DNA from: Euryodendron excelsum
Taxonomy: Eukaryota; Streptophyta; Magnoliopsida; Ericales; Pentaphylacaceae
NCBI GenBank assembly: GCA_033060915.1
Contig: CM065378.1
Location: 3,963,001 to 4,027,000, forward strand
DNA length: 64,000 nt
Reading direction: 5' to 3'
Position numbers and translations under genes: made by a program. The notes under the pieces are model-generated. The model was not told the DNA's origin, made no database searches, and worked only from the letters and a program-made list of their open reading frames with translations. Shown here one piece after another: positions 1 to 9,749 of the stretch. The stretch's first letter is position 1; the number at the start of each line of letters is the position of its first letter.

Positions 1-23
1 TATGCTTCGACGGTTGTCCCCTG

Positions 24-1731
24 ATGGCATCTCGTCTTCGAAGAATGCTAGATGGTCTGTTGGCCCTTACTGCGTTTAGGGCTAGGTTTGACATCCCGGA
101 CGAGATCGGCTTAGAGCTGGTCGATCCCGAAGACTACTGCATGGGTGAGACCGAGAAGGGGGTGTCATTCCCAGTCATTGCCATCATTGAAGGGGGACTT
201 AGGTTTCCCTTCAACCCTCTTCTTCATAAGTTCATAGTAAAAAATAAGGTATCACCCTCCCAGTTATCATCGAACGTCTATAAGATCTTTTTTGGCATGC
301 TTGAGATTAATCGGCGCTTGGGTGTGAACCCGGGCCTCGCCGAACTAGATTACTGTTACTCGCATTGTAAGGTCGGGGGTAGTTACAAAGTCTACCTCCG
401 AGCCGTAAAGAAGTCCTTAAAGTTAGTGAAATGTCTGTCTTCCTCTAGGAAGGGCGTCGACGACGTTAGGGTTTGGATAACCGGTCCCTGGGAGTTCAGC
501 GATGTTCCTGAGAAGAAAGGCTGGCGATTCAATGCTCTAGAGTGCCCCTTGAAATAGGTTTAATGCCGAACTCTCATACTGTGTGTCCTTCAAATTATGA
601 TGTAAATCCAAATCTGACTCTCGTTTTTCTGCAGAAAAGAAGGAGAAGTGGTTGAAAGCACGTGACTGGTTGGTTGGTCAACTTTGACAACCTCAACAAG
701 GTTTTGAACTACATCGGCGAAGGTAAGTTAAGGCACGTTGCTCGGACTGCACATGTTTTGCTCGTCTACCCGCTTCGATATTCGACCTTCACCGCCAATA
801 CAGGTGTTCCCCAAAGTACTCTTGCGAGATTGGCGAAGGAAGGTGCCGAGGGAGATTTCAAGGAGATTCTTACCGGCATTGCAATTGAAAGGGCGCGTAG
901 CCCTACTGGGGTGACAGTTGCAGTTGCTTCTCCGTCGGAGCCCGTTGAAGAACAATGTGAAGAGTGAACAAAGTCCCATAGCTCGGCGTCAAGTTCATCG
1001 CCACTCACGGTTCCGGACCGCCGAGTTAAGATTCCAACTAGAACACAGGATTCCACCCCATCCCCAAACGAGGAGGGCAGCATAAGTCTGAGGGAGAGGA
1101 TGTTTGCCGCTGCTGGCAAGCTACTGAAGCCGGCTACCACAACTTCCACCGACACTCCATCTGTCGAGCTGGTGATAGCTCCTGCAAGGGAAGCCCCTCC
1201 CGTTCAACAGAGGCCTGAGACTCGACAACAGAAGAAAAGGGGGCCCGAGGTTGCCGCACAACCCCCAGCGCCCAAAAAGCAAAAAGGAAAGGGCGTAACG
1301 GACGAGGTCGGCAAGACTGTGAGCATCACGCCGGACATTTTAAGCCGACCTATGACAACGGCAGATTCGATAATTGACCAGACCGAGGTAACCGTCGGTG
1401 TCATCAAGAGCGTCCTTCAGAAAAAAGATGTGGCCAAGCTGGGTGAGGCAAGCGACTCAGTCGTCTTTATAGGTGCCTTCCATGACTCACTGCTGGTAAG
1501 TTGGCATTGACTTTTGTCTGATTAAAGATTCTTTTGGACACTCATTTTTAACACGACCTTCTCTTTTTGGTATAGGGTTGCCTGAATTCCTTGGAGGCGA
1601 TGATGCACTTCCAGAAGCTTGCCAAGGTTCATCAGGAACTCATCGAGGAGCACGGCCGTTTAAAGGAGAAGTGAATCGATGCCAATAAGGATCGGATCAC
1701 TTTCAAGAAGCAGGCTGAACAGGTATCTACC
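24..1731 (+). pseudogene. Antisense gene of the Tat element, N-terminal part (putative gypsy-type transposon protein family)
   Basis: The first open block (24-557) resembles the plant domain annotated as putative gypsy type transposon or Transposase_28: FPDEIGLEL-like start (here FDIPDEIGLEL), then GGLRFPFNP and LGVNPGLAELDY. The name is historical; no transposase activity is implied. Later parts look spliced. Block 2 starts after ctgcag at 636 and ends at a GTAAGT donor near 721. Block 3 starts after the AG at 803 and ends at GTAAGT near 1496. Block 4 starts after tatag near 1576. In-frame TGA codons at 965-967 and 1672-1674 break the reading. The third block is rich in Ser, Pro and Lys/Arg (PPAPKKQKGKG), suggesting a disordered, possibly nuclear-targeted stretch. 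The gene is cut at 1731 by an LTR insertion and resumes at 6259. It is convergent with gag-pol. Confidence 0.72.
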
Positions 1732-2199
1732 TGTCGCGCCCAGATTTTTCGCACTCGAGAAATATTCACACAAGCGGGAAAAATGTTGTACTCTCTTGTT
1801 AGAACTCACCCTCCAAAAAGAATGAGTGCGACTAGGTTTGAATTGAAAATTGATTTAAATAAAGGGCTTTTGAAAAAGATTTGGAGTCGCCACCTAACTT
1901 GATTAAGGTGAGTTAGGTCACCTAAAAATTAAGAATAATCCAAAGACTACTCTTAGGGTTTTGAAAAACGATTTTGAAAACATCTCCTCAAGAGAGGGTT
2001 TTTTAGAAAAATAGGTTGTTTGGCAACCTTTGAAAAATATTTAGCCCTTTTTGAAAAACAACTCCTTTTTGGTCTTTGAAATCAGTGATCTAGGTTCGGA
2101 GGTTGGTTACGTGTAGGGAAGACGCACTAAGCTATCACCCTACCCCGCCCTTTCGGTACCTACATGTCAATCTACCCTAAATTCACCTATGAGAGTCTT

Positions 2200-4400
2200 T
2201 AACTAACTAATGGTTCAACCCTATCCACTTTGAGAAACAATGTTTGAAAAGGAACTATTATGATGCATGATATGCAAGTGCAAAATAAGAGAGAATTGAA
2301 AAATAGATTTGGAAACAAATTTGAAAAGAATTTGATTTGAAAATAGATTTGAAGAGATGGAATTGAATTTCGAAAGTTTGAAAATTTGGAAATAGAAATT
2401 TGAAAATAGAAATTTTGAAATTGAAATTTGAAAGTAGATTGGAATTTGAGATTTAGAAAGATTTTGGAAACCGCACCCATGAGAGTGGAATTAAAAGTTT
2501 GAAAAGTATTGTGACCGCATCTATGAACGTTGCCTACGTATCCTTTTGGGGGAATCAGGTTAGTAGTAGTTCGGACAAGAGTCCGATTGAAAAGAGATTG
2601 ATTTGAAGAAGGAGATTGAATTGGAAATTGAATTGGAAGATTGAGAGATTGAACTTTGAATAGCGGATTGAAAATTGGAATTTGGAATTTTGGAATTGAA
2701 AAATATTGAATTTTGATTTGAAAAAGTAGAACTTGGAAAGATTTAGACTTGTTTTAGAAAGATGGAGGTTTAGGAAACCTAGACTTAGGAAAGATTCAAG
2801 AGTTTAAGAAAGATTGGATTTAGGAAAAGTTCGAATTAGGAAGGTTCGATTTAGGAAAGTTTCATTTTTGGAAAGTTTCAAATTAAGAAAATTTTGAATT
2901 AGGAAAGTTTTAGGTTTAAGAAAGTTTTCAACTTTAGGAAAGTTTTGAAATGGAAAAGTATTGAATTTAGAAATATTTTGAATTAAGGAAAGTTTAGTTT
3001 GAGAAAGGTTTAGAATTTGGAAAGTTTCAAATTAAGAAAAGTTTTGAATTTTGGAATGTTTTGAAAAAGAGAAGTTTTGAATTTGGAAAGTTTTGAAAAC
3101 AAGGAAGTTTTGAAAATAAGAAAGTTTCGTTTTGGGAAAGGATTGAAAAAGGAAAGTTTTCAGTTTAGGAAATGTTTGAATTAAGAAAGTTTCAACTTAA
3201 GAAAGTCTTGAATTAAGAAAGTTTCGAGTTTAGAAAAGTATTAGATTTGGAAAGATGTTGAAGTTTTGGAAAATTTAGAATTTAGAAAGTTTTAGATTTA
3301 GAAAGTCTTAACTTAAGAAAGTTTTGAATTTAGAAAACTTAGAATTTTAGAAAAATTTGACATTTAGAAAGTTTAAGATTTAGAAAATTTTACAATTTTA
3401 GAAAATCTTGAGATTAAGAAAGGTTTGAGTTTAAGAAGAGTTTGAAAACTTGAATTTGGAAAGTTAAGATTTGGAAAGGGGGTTGAATTAGGAAAGATTT
3501 GAAAGTTGAGTTCTAAAACTTAGGAAAGATTTTATGTTCAAGTTTTGGAAACTTAAGGTTTAGGAAAGTGAAAGTTTAGGAAGGATTTGAATTAAGAAAA
3601 AGTTGGATTAGGAAAGGATTGGATTTTGTTTTGAAAAGAGAAGATTTGATTTTGTTTCAAAAAACGGAGGATAGGATTTAGTTTCCTAAACGGGGAGATT
3701 TGACTTGGTTTCCTAAAGGGAAGATAGGATTTGGTAAGGATTTGGAAAGGGAGATTCTAGAAACCCTAGATTTGAAGGTGTAGAATTTTAACGTAGAAAA
3801 GAGGTTTTGGAAACACGTATAGTTTGGATGTGAAAACAAGAGGTTTTGAAAACCTAGGTTTGGGGCAAAGTTTGAAAATCATGTTTTTGGGAAGAAAATT
3901 AAGGTTTCCTAATTACGAGTTCTAGGGCTTGACTTGGGCTTCTAAGGAAAAAAGATTTTTGAAAGTGCGTTTTTTGAAACAAAGGTTTTCTAGAAGGGAA
4001 TTCTAGGGAGGAGTTTTTGGAAAGTGAATTTGAAGAGGGAGTTTTTGGAAAAAGATTTTAAAGAGAAGGAGTTTTGGAAAGTGTGTTTTTAGAAACGTAG
4101 ATTTTAGAAGGAAAATCCTAGAGAGGAAATTTCTAGAAGGAAGATTTTGGAAAGAGAGTTTTTTAGAAAGGTTTTTGGAGAGAGTTTTTAGTAAGGTGAA
4201 TCTAGGGAGTGTTTTTAGAAAGTGAATTTTGAGGAAAAGATTTTGGAGAGGAGTTGAAAAAGAGAGTTTTGAAAAATAGATTTTGGAAGGGAGTTTTTGA
4301 AAACAATTTTGAAGAGGAGAGTTTTAAGAAAGTATAATGAAAAAGAGATTTTTAGGAAGAGATTTTTGAAGAGAGAGTTTTTTGGAGAGTATGAAAACGT
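2200..4400 (+). repeat. Purine-rich degenerate repeat tract inside LTR A
   Basis: About 2 kb of the plus strand is built from loosely repeated words such as GAAAGTTTTGAA, TTAGGAAAG and TTTGGAAAG. C is scarce throughout. There is no stable ORF. Insert B has the same kind of tract at 13300-15230, so it is an inherited property of the family and not a local expansion. Confidence 0.85.
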
Positions 4401-5269
4401 CTCGCTTTCCTAAAGCGATTCTAACCATAAGAGGGCTAGAACCACTTTAAGAAAGTGGTTTTGTAAAATAATAAGATTTAAAAATATAGACCAAAAATGT
4501 CACTTTTAATGTAACACTTTCCTAAAGCAACCCTAGCCATGGAAAGGCTAGAATCACCCTAGAATTGTGATTTTGAAAACAAGTTTTTGAAAAAGAGATT
4601 TTCATGCAATTTTAAAAACAAGTTTGAAAACGATTTGAAAAACAACTTTGAAAACGGTTTTTGGAAGATGCAAGACTATGATATGCACAATGCAATTTCG
4701 GTCGTGAACATACAAGGTTAAGGGTTCACCACATAATCAAGGGGGTCGGACCCACGTGGTCTTTGGTTAGACTAGAAGAAAGCCCCCGGCACGGTGACTC
4801 TCCAATAGCCCAATCCTACACATGGACCGGGAATCCCCTTGTTTCAAGCATGCAAAGAAAGGGGGGAAAGAGATGGGGGATTAAAATAGAGAAAACCCAA
4901 GTGGGTTAGGAGAGAGAAGAGAGGGGGAAGTGCAAAAATTTAAATAGAAAGCTTACCTTATGTTTTCTTTATTTTGCGCGCCTTGCTTGTCTTCAACCTT
5001 CGGTCTTCGCCTTGATCTTTTTCTTCAACCTTCAAGGATTGTCTTCAAGCTTTAGATGATAGCTCTTCAAGTCTTCAAATGATGGTTGAAGGCTAGTGTA
5101 CGAGCGTATGAGGGAGTGTATAAGTGTATAGGAGGCTAGGGTTTGTGTAGGGTGGCTAGGGTTTGGAAAACCTAAGGAAACTAGGGTTTTAGAGGTGCTC
5201 GAGCTCTGTATATCGAAATATATGATTTTTAGGTTAAGTTTGCAGACCCTTTAAACGTTGGAAGAGGCT

Positions 5270-5283
5270 CTGTATTTATAGAG
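5270..5283 (-). promoter_or_regulatory. TATA box of LTR A (minus strand)
   Basis: The minus strand reads CTCTATAAATACAG, close to the plant TATA consensus. Downstream on the same strand is a leader-like stretch with several AACCCTAG words (5215-5120). Insert B has CTATTAATACAG at the equivalent place. The inference is that the LTR promoter fires leftwards. Confidence 0.55.
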
Positions 5284-5288
5284 GGAGG

Positions 5289-5398
5289 AATACACTGGCG
5301 CCTGTTGCAGTGGCGCCAGGCCAAAATTCCTTCTGGCGCCACTAGAAGTGGCGCCAGGCCAAATATTGGCTTGGCGCCATTACTAGTGGTGCCAGCCA
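5289..5398. repeat. Cluster of GGCGCC palindromes next to the LTR A promoter
   Basis: Within 110 bases the words TGGCGCCA or GGCGCC occur repeatedly in both orientations (gtggcgccaggcc, ttctggcgccac, ttggcgccat), making near-palindromes just upstream of the inferred minus-strand TATA box. A weaker version is kept in insert B near 16110-16205. Confidence 0.6.
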
Positions 5399-5748
5399 AT
5401 TAGGAAACTATTAAGGTCAGCAAGCAACGTATCTTTGACTAGATTTGGGCGCCTGTACTAGTGACTACCATGCAATTTTTAGCCTAGCTTCACCAGGAGT
5501 GGCTTCGGAAAGTCTGGGAATGATTTGGAGGAACCGGGAATGACCCGGAAGGCCGGAAAAGAGCAGGAACAGCTAAAATAGTGTCCTAGAGGTATTTGAC
5601 TTGAAAAGTGAGGATAGGATGTGTCAGAAGGGTTGATCGGGCCTTTAGGGGCAAAACGGTCAATCGGACCAGGAAACCGCCGGGACAGACTCGGACTATC
5701 CCGGAAGAAGACTTGGGATCTGGAAACATTATTCAGAATGTTCCCAGA

Positions 5749-6070
5749 GGTTGCCGGTTTGATTCCCAGAGCCGGCGTGGTCGGAAAAGGAGACCGGCCC
5801 ACTAGGGGCAAAATGGTCATTTCGCATCGGGCTGGCCGGAACTGACTTGGAATGATCCGGAAAGGTAAGAAGAGGTTGAGAACACTATAAAAAGTAGTCT
5901 CAAGAGGTTACCGGTTTAATACCCAGAGCCGGTGTGGTCGGAAAAGGAGACCGGCCCACCAGGGGCAAAATGGTCATTTCGCACCGGGTTGGCCGAAACT
6001 GACTCGGAATGATCTGGAAAGTATTCTCAGGAGGGTTACCGGTTTGATACCCAGAGCCGGTGTGGTTCCC
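5749..6070. repeat. About 155-bp tandem repeats in LTR A
   Basis: Units begin with ACCGGTTTGATACCCAGAGC and run through ACCGGCCCACC and GGGGCAAAATGGTCATTTCG. Repeat starts near 5754, 5911 and 6039 give spacings of 157 and 128. The same unit is repeated in insert B (16558-17035). Confidence 0.75.
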
Positions 6071-6258
6071 GGGGCATTCGGATGCCTAGGGGCAAAACGG
6101 TCATTTAGCTTCAAGTGAGCCCTACGGGCCCGAGAAGCGATTGGTGGACTAAATTCAAATTAAAAAGGCGGGCTTAAAGTCTAAATATGCATGTGATGTG
6201 TGAAAATGAGCTTGGCCAGCTCAGAGATTGCCGAGCGGGCAAAAATGGGGTGCTTACA

Positions 6259-6779
6259 CTGTTGAGCTCCTACTGATGAAGGTGAATTTTAAAAAGAAGG
6301 ATAAGGAAGTGACCGACCTCCAGAAGAAATTTGATGTGCAGTCCGTGGATCTGTACAAGGCTAAAGCTGAGGTCGAAGCCCTCCAAACCGAAGTGGCCAA
6401 ACTGAAGGTCGACAAGGAGGTGCTATTGAAGAAAGGTAAAGACAGAACGGCCAATGAACTAGCCGTTGAGATGGCAGATTTAAGTCTTACCATATTTCAG
6501 CAAGGCTGGAGCGGCGCTCTCCATGTCCTCGGCACCGACAATTCCGCCAACATTTGGCGTTTATGCCCAAACTATTTTGATACTACTGAGAACGGTATCG
6601 TAGACCCGAAGAAGGTGATTGCCAATGTCGAGCATAGAAGACAACTTGCTCTGGAGATTGCTGCTGAAAAGGATAAGGCAAAAAAGGAAAAAGCAGTTGC
6701 CGAGCAATCGAAGTCTGCCGAACAGTCCGTAGATTGCTCGAAGGAGACATCTGTTTTGCCAGGGGACAAGTCGGCATAA
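6259..6779 (+). pseudogene. Antisense gene of the Tat element, C-terminal coiled-coil part
   Basis: Reading resumes right after LTR A and is open to a TAA at 6777-6779. The start is a long charged heptad-like stretch (KKKDKEVTDLQKKF, AEVEALQTEVAKLK), strongly suggesting a coiled coil. A short non-coiled part follows (GWSGALHVLGTD, NIWRLCPNYFD), then a Lys/Glu/Ala-rich tail. The ATG at 6228 lies inside the LTR and is not a real start. The function is unknown; a structural or regulatory partner of the element is a guess. It ends about 660 bp from the convergent integrase end. Confidence 0.7.
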
Positions 6780-6911
6780 TCTTTTGTAGCTTTTCCTTTT
6801 TTCTGGAACATGTTTTGTAATCACCGCCATTTGTAATGAAATTTTCATTTTGTCTCGCTATCCACCGTTGATTTATTTTTTGGATTTTAAGTTTGTATGA
6901 CTTCCCTTTTG
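6780..6911 (+). other. 3' flank of the antisense gene
   Basis: AT-rich sequence containing TAATGAAATTTTCATTTTG, a likely 3' UTR with polyadenylation-type words. No other gene is seen. Confidence 0.35.
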
Positions 6912-7345
6912 TGGGCCCCCTTGGCTGACCTGTCCAACTTGCGCAGGACCAAGTTTTTAAACTTGGTTTTTGTGGCCTTCTTTGACCGACTTGCCCAACT
7001 TGGACATGACCAAGTTTTTACACTTGGTTTTTATGGCCTTCATTGGCCGACCTGCCCAACTTGGACAGGACTAAGTTTTTACACTTGGTTTTTGTGGCCT
7101 TCTTTGGCCGACCTGTCCAACTTGGGTAGGACCAAGTTTTTAAACTTGGTTTTTATGGCCTTCTTTGGCCAACCTGCCCAACTTGGACAGGACCAAGTTT
7201 TTACACTTGGTTTTTGTGGCCTTCTTTGGCCAACCTGCCCAACTTGGACAGGACCAAGTTTTTACACTTGGTTTTTGTGGCCTTCTTTGGCCGACCTATC
7301 CAACTTGGACAGGACCAAGTTTTTACACTTGGTTTTTGTGGGTTC
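6912..7345. repeat. 61-bp tandem array with a hairpin in each unit
   Basis: Seven units of 61 bp contain CCAACTTGGACAGGACC and ACCAAGTTTTTACACTTGGT. The latter has a perfect 7-bp inverted repeat (ACCAAGT/ACTTGGT) around six bases. A second palindrome, CCAACTTGG, lies beside it. Since 61 is not a multiple of three, the long apparent reading frames here are by-products of the repeat and not genes. The array lies between the 3' ends of two convergent coding units. Confidence 0.88.
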
Positions 7346-7440
7346 GCAGAATGCTTTGAGCAAATTTGTTTTGAACAACTTCTTTTTTTATTGATCTCAT
7401 AAAAGCTCCATACATTTGTTACATCATATGAGACTCTTTG

Positions 7441-8787
7441 CTACTGGTAGAATTTCTTCAAATTGCTCGCATTCCAAGGCCGAGGTAGCTGTCTTCCTTC
7501 TTCAACAGTCTCCCATCGGTACACGCCAACTCCGACTTGGGATGTTACTTTGTAGGGGCCCTCCCAGTTGGGGCCGAGCTTGCCATCGGCTGCGTTCTTA
7601 GTTACTCCCAGTACCTTTCGTAGGACTAGGTCACCTGGAGCGAAGTTTATCGGGCGAACCCGTTTGTTGTAGGAACGTCTTAACTGTCGCTGATACTCCG
7701 TCAATCGTATCAAGGCTGCTTCCTTCTTTTCTTCTGCGAGGTCGAGGTCTTTCACCAGCGTCTGGTCATTGAGCCCCGTGTTGAAGTCTACTGATCTGAT
7801 AGTAGGTAGCCCCACTTCCAAATGTATAACTGCTTCAACCTCGTATGCCAGGGAGAACGTGGTTTGGCCAGTAGACCTCCTTCGAATTGTTCTATAGGAC
7901 CACAGAACGCTGGGTAGTTCTTCCGTCCACTTCCCTTTGGCCCTCTCCAGTCGCTTCTTAACTCCGTTCAACATAGTTTTGTTTGAAATCTCGGTCTGCC
8001 CATTGCATTGGGGATAGGCCGGCGTTGAGTAATAGTTTCTGATCATAAGTCTTTCATAGAATAATCTGATCGTATTACCATCAAACTGGGTGCCGTTGTC
8101 TGAAACAATGGCACGAGGGACCCCGAATCTTGTGATTATGCCTTTCCATACAAACCTTTTAGCATCGACTTCTCTAATGGTTGACAAAGGTTCTGCTTCT
8201 ACCCATTTGGTGAATTAGTCAGTCACCACGATGAGGAATCTTTTATTGCCCGAAGCTCGGGGCAAAGGTCCGACTATGTCCAGTCCCCACTGAGCGAAAG
8301 GCCACGAACTAGTAATGGTTGTTAGATCTTCAGCTGGCTGGTGGATGATGGGAGAGTACCTCTGACACTTGTCACGCTTTAGGACATACTGGGTTGCGTC
8401 TTTCTGCATGTAAGGCCACCAGTATCCTTGCGAGATAGCTCGGTGTGCTATTGATCTTCCACCAATATGGCTCCCATATATTCCTTCGTGGATTTCGAAT
8501 AGGACACCTTGCACTTTGTCCGGATGGACCCAATATAAATATGGACCCGTGAAGGAACATCTGTAAAGTTCCTTACTTGGTGACAGCCAGTATCTGAGAG
8601 TCGTGTGTTTGATCCGCTGAGCTTCATTCTTATCTTCTGGCAGTTCATCTTTGTCGAGGTAAAAGATAATTGAGTCCATCCAGGATGGTCCCAACTGTTC
8701 CGTGGCCAGGGCTTGCTCTTCCTCATAGAAGATATTGGGTCTGGCCAGGGTTTCTACGTTGATCGTCCTTTTTGACCCCGACTTCAA
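7441..8787 (-). pseudogene. Integrase domain of the Tat element (broken)
   Basis: The minus strand encodes a Ty3/gypsy integrase. The zinc-binding end (GSHIGGRSIAHRAISQGYWW ... VLKRDKCQRY) has Arg where the first Cys of the HHCC finger is expected. The DDE core shows GLDIVGPLP, VSDNGTQFDG and NGQTEISNKT. The C-terminal part ends FAPGDLVLRKV ... NLKKFYQ, usual for Tat elements. The frame is broken near 8188-8215, so the two halves are not joined in one ORF. It lies directly downstream of the second RNase H. Confidence 0.88.
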
Positions 8788-8799
8788 GGCTGTTGCTAA

Positions 8800-9340
8800 T
8801 GTCGCCAGAGCGTCCGCATGTGAGTTGTTGTCTTGGCTGATCTGACGAAGCTTTTAGCTGTTGAATTGGCCGAGTAGTTCCTTAGCCTTAACTAGGTACT
8901 GCGTCATTCTATCATTCTTTCCTGCGTATTCTCCTGTGATCTGGTTGACAACAAGCAGGGAGTCCGAATAAATGACGATATTAGGAATCCTGAGTTCGAT
9001 GGCTCAGCGTATTCTGGCTAGCGAGGCCTCGTATTCAGACTCATTATTGGAGGTAGCGAACTCGAGCTTGATGGCTTGTTTAATGGTTAGACCATCTGGT
9101 GTGATGAGTACTATGCCCGATCCTGCCCCCTGGTCATTGGAAGCTCCATCGACGTAGAGTTGCCAATGATCAGCTTTTTTTCAATGATCCAGAAGGAGGT
9201 CCTCGTGTGGTTGGGCATGAACTTCGATTTGGTCGGCCTCCGGTGGCAGTTCGATGAAGAATTCGGCAACAAAATCGGCAAGAACCTGCCCCTTCACGGC
9301 CGATCTTGGTTAAAACTTGATATCGAACTCCCCTAATTCC
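8800..9340 (-). pseudogene. Second (archaeal-type) RNase H domain of the Tat element, with stops
   Basis: The minus strand reads WQLYVDGASNDQGAGSGIVL, then NNESEYEASLARIR, YSDSLLVVNQITGEYAGKND and DNNSHADALATLA. These are the four acidic positions and flanks of an RNase H fold, separate from the RT-linked RNase H at 9346-9749. In-frame stops occur (after SLARIR, before KLRQ, and in the linker near 9310). An additional RNase H at this place is an established mark of the Tat lineage. Confidence 0.8.
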
Positions 9341-9345
9341 ACAGC

Positions 9346-9749
9346 TCACTTTGCGAACCTTCTAGAGAAGTCAGCTCTTCGAAAAAGAGGTTTGAGCTGG
9401 TGGTCCGTGAGGATGTTGATGGTATGGGCCCTGAAGTAATGCACCAATTTACAGGATGCCACTACCAGTGTGAGCGCCAATTTTTCAAGTGGTAAATACC
9501 TGCTTTCTACCTCGAGAAGTGTTTTGCTGACATAGTAAACAAGTAGTTGCTGCCGATCTTGCTGTCTAAGTAGGACGACGCTGATCGCATACTCCGATAC
9601 CGCCAAGTAGAGAAAGAGTTCCTCGTGCTGGAGTGGGGTGGAGAGCAAAGGTGGTTAGGTTAGGTATTTATTTGGACTGGCAAGGGCCGATTCACATTCT
9701 AGGGTCCATTTGAACTGTTCTTGTTTCTTGAGAAGCTGGAAGAACGGTC
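9346..9749 (-). pseudogene. RT-linked RNase H domain of the Tat element
   Basis: The minus strand shows FFQLLKKQEQFKWTLECESA, then LFLYLAVSEYAISVVLLRQQ, YYVSKTLLEVESRYLPLEKL and INILTDHQLKPLFRRADFS. This is the usual gypsy RT_RNaseH pattern (expected TDQPLK is TDHQLK here). The join to the RT lies across the LTR insertion at 9750-12023. Confidence 0.87.

Larger units (their letters stand above)
1732..6258 (-). mobile_element. Very long LTR-like insert A (4.5 kb), probable solo LTR
   Basis: The ends are TGT...ACA on the plus strand: TGTCGCGCCCAGATTTTTCG at 1732 and GGGGTGCTTACA ending at 6258. It closely matches insert B at 12773-17447 along its length (about nine differences in the first 118 bases by eye). 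It has no ORF of note and no internal PBS, PPT or repeated ends, so it fits a solo LTR or a large non-coding derivative. A CTATAAATACAG box read on the minus strand (5270-5283) points to minus-strand transcription. On that reading the LTR starts TGTAAGCACCCC, U3 is about 1 kb and the R-U5 part is over 3 kb. The flanking pentamers (ctacc at 1727-1731, ctgtt at 6259-6263) match poorly, unlike those of insert B. Confidence 0.72.

Noticed and set aside
6912..7345. CRISPR-like array
   Set aside because: Repeats are contiguous with no unique spacers and lie in a plant retrotransposon.
6897..7402. Three overlapping ORFs with repeated peptides (FFGQPAQLGQDQVFTLGF)
   Set aside because: They come from the 61-bp DNA array; the period is not a multiple of three, so all frames stay open and no single protein is favoured.
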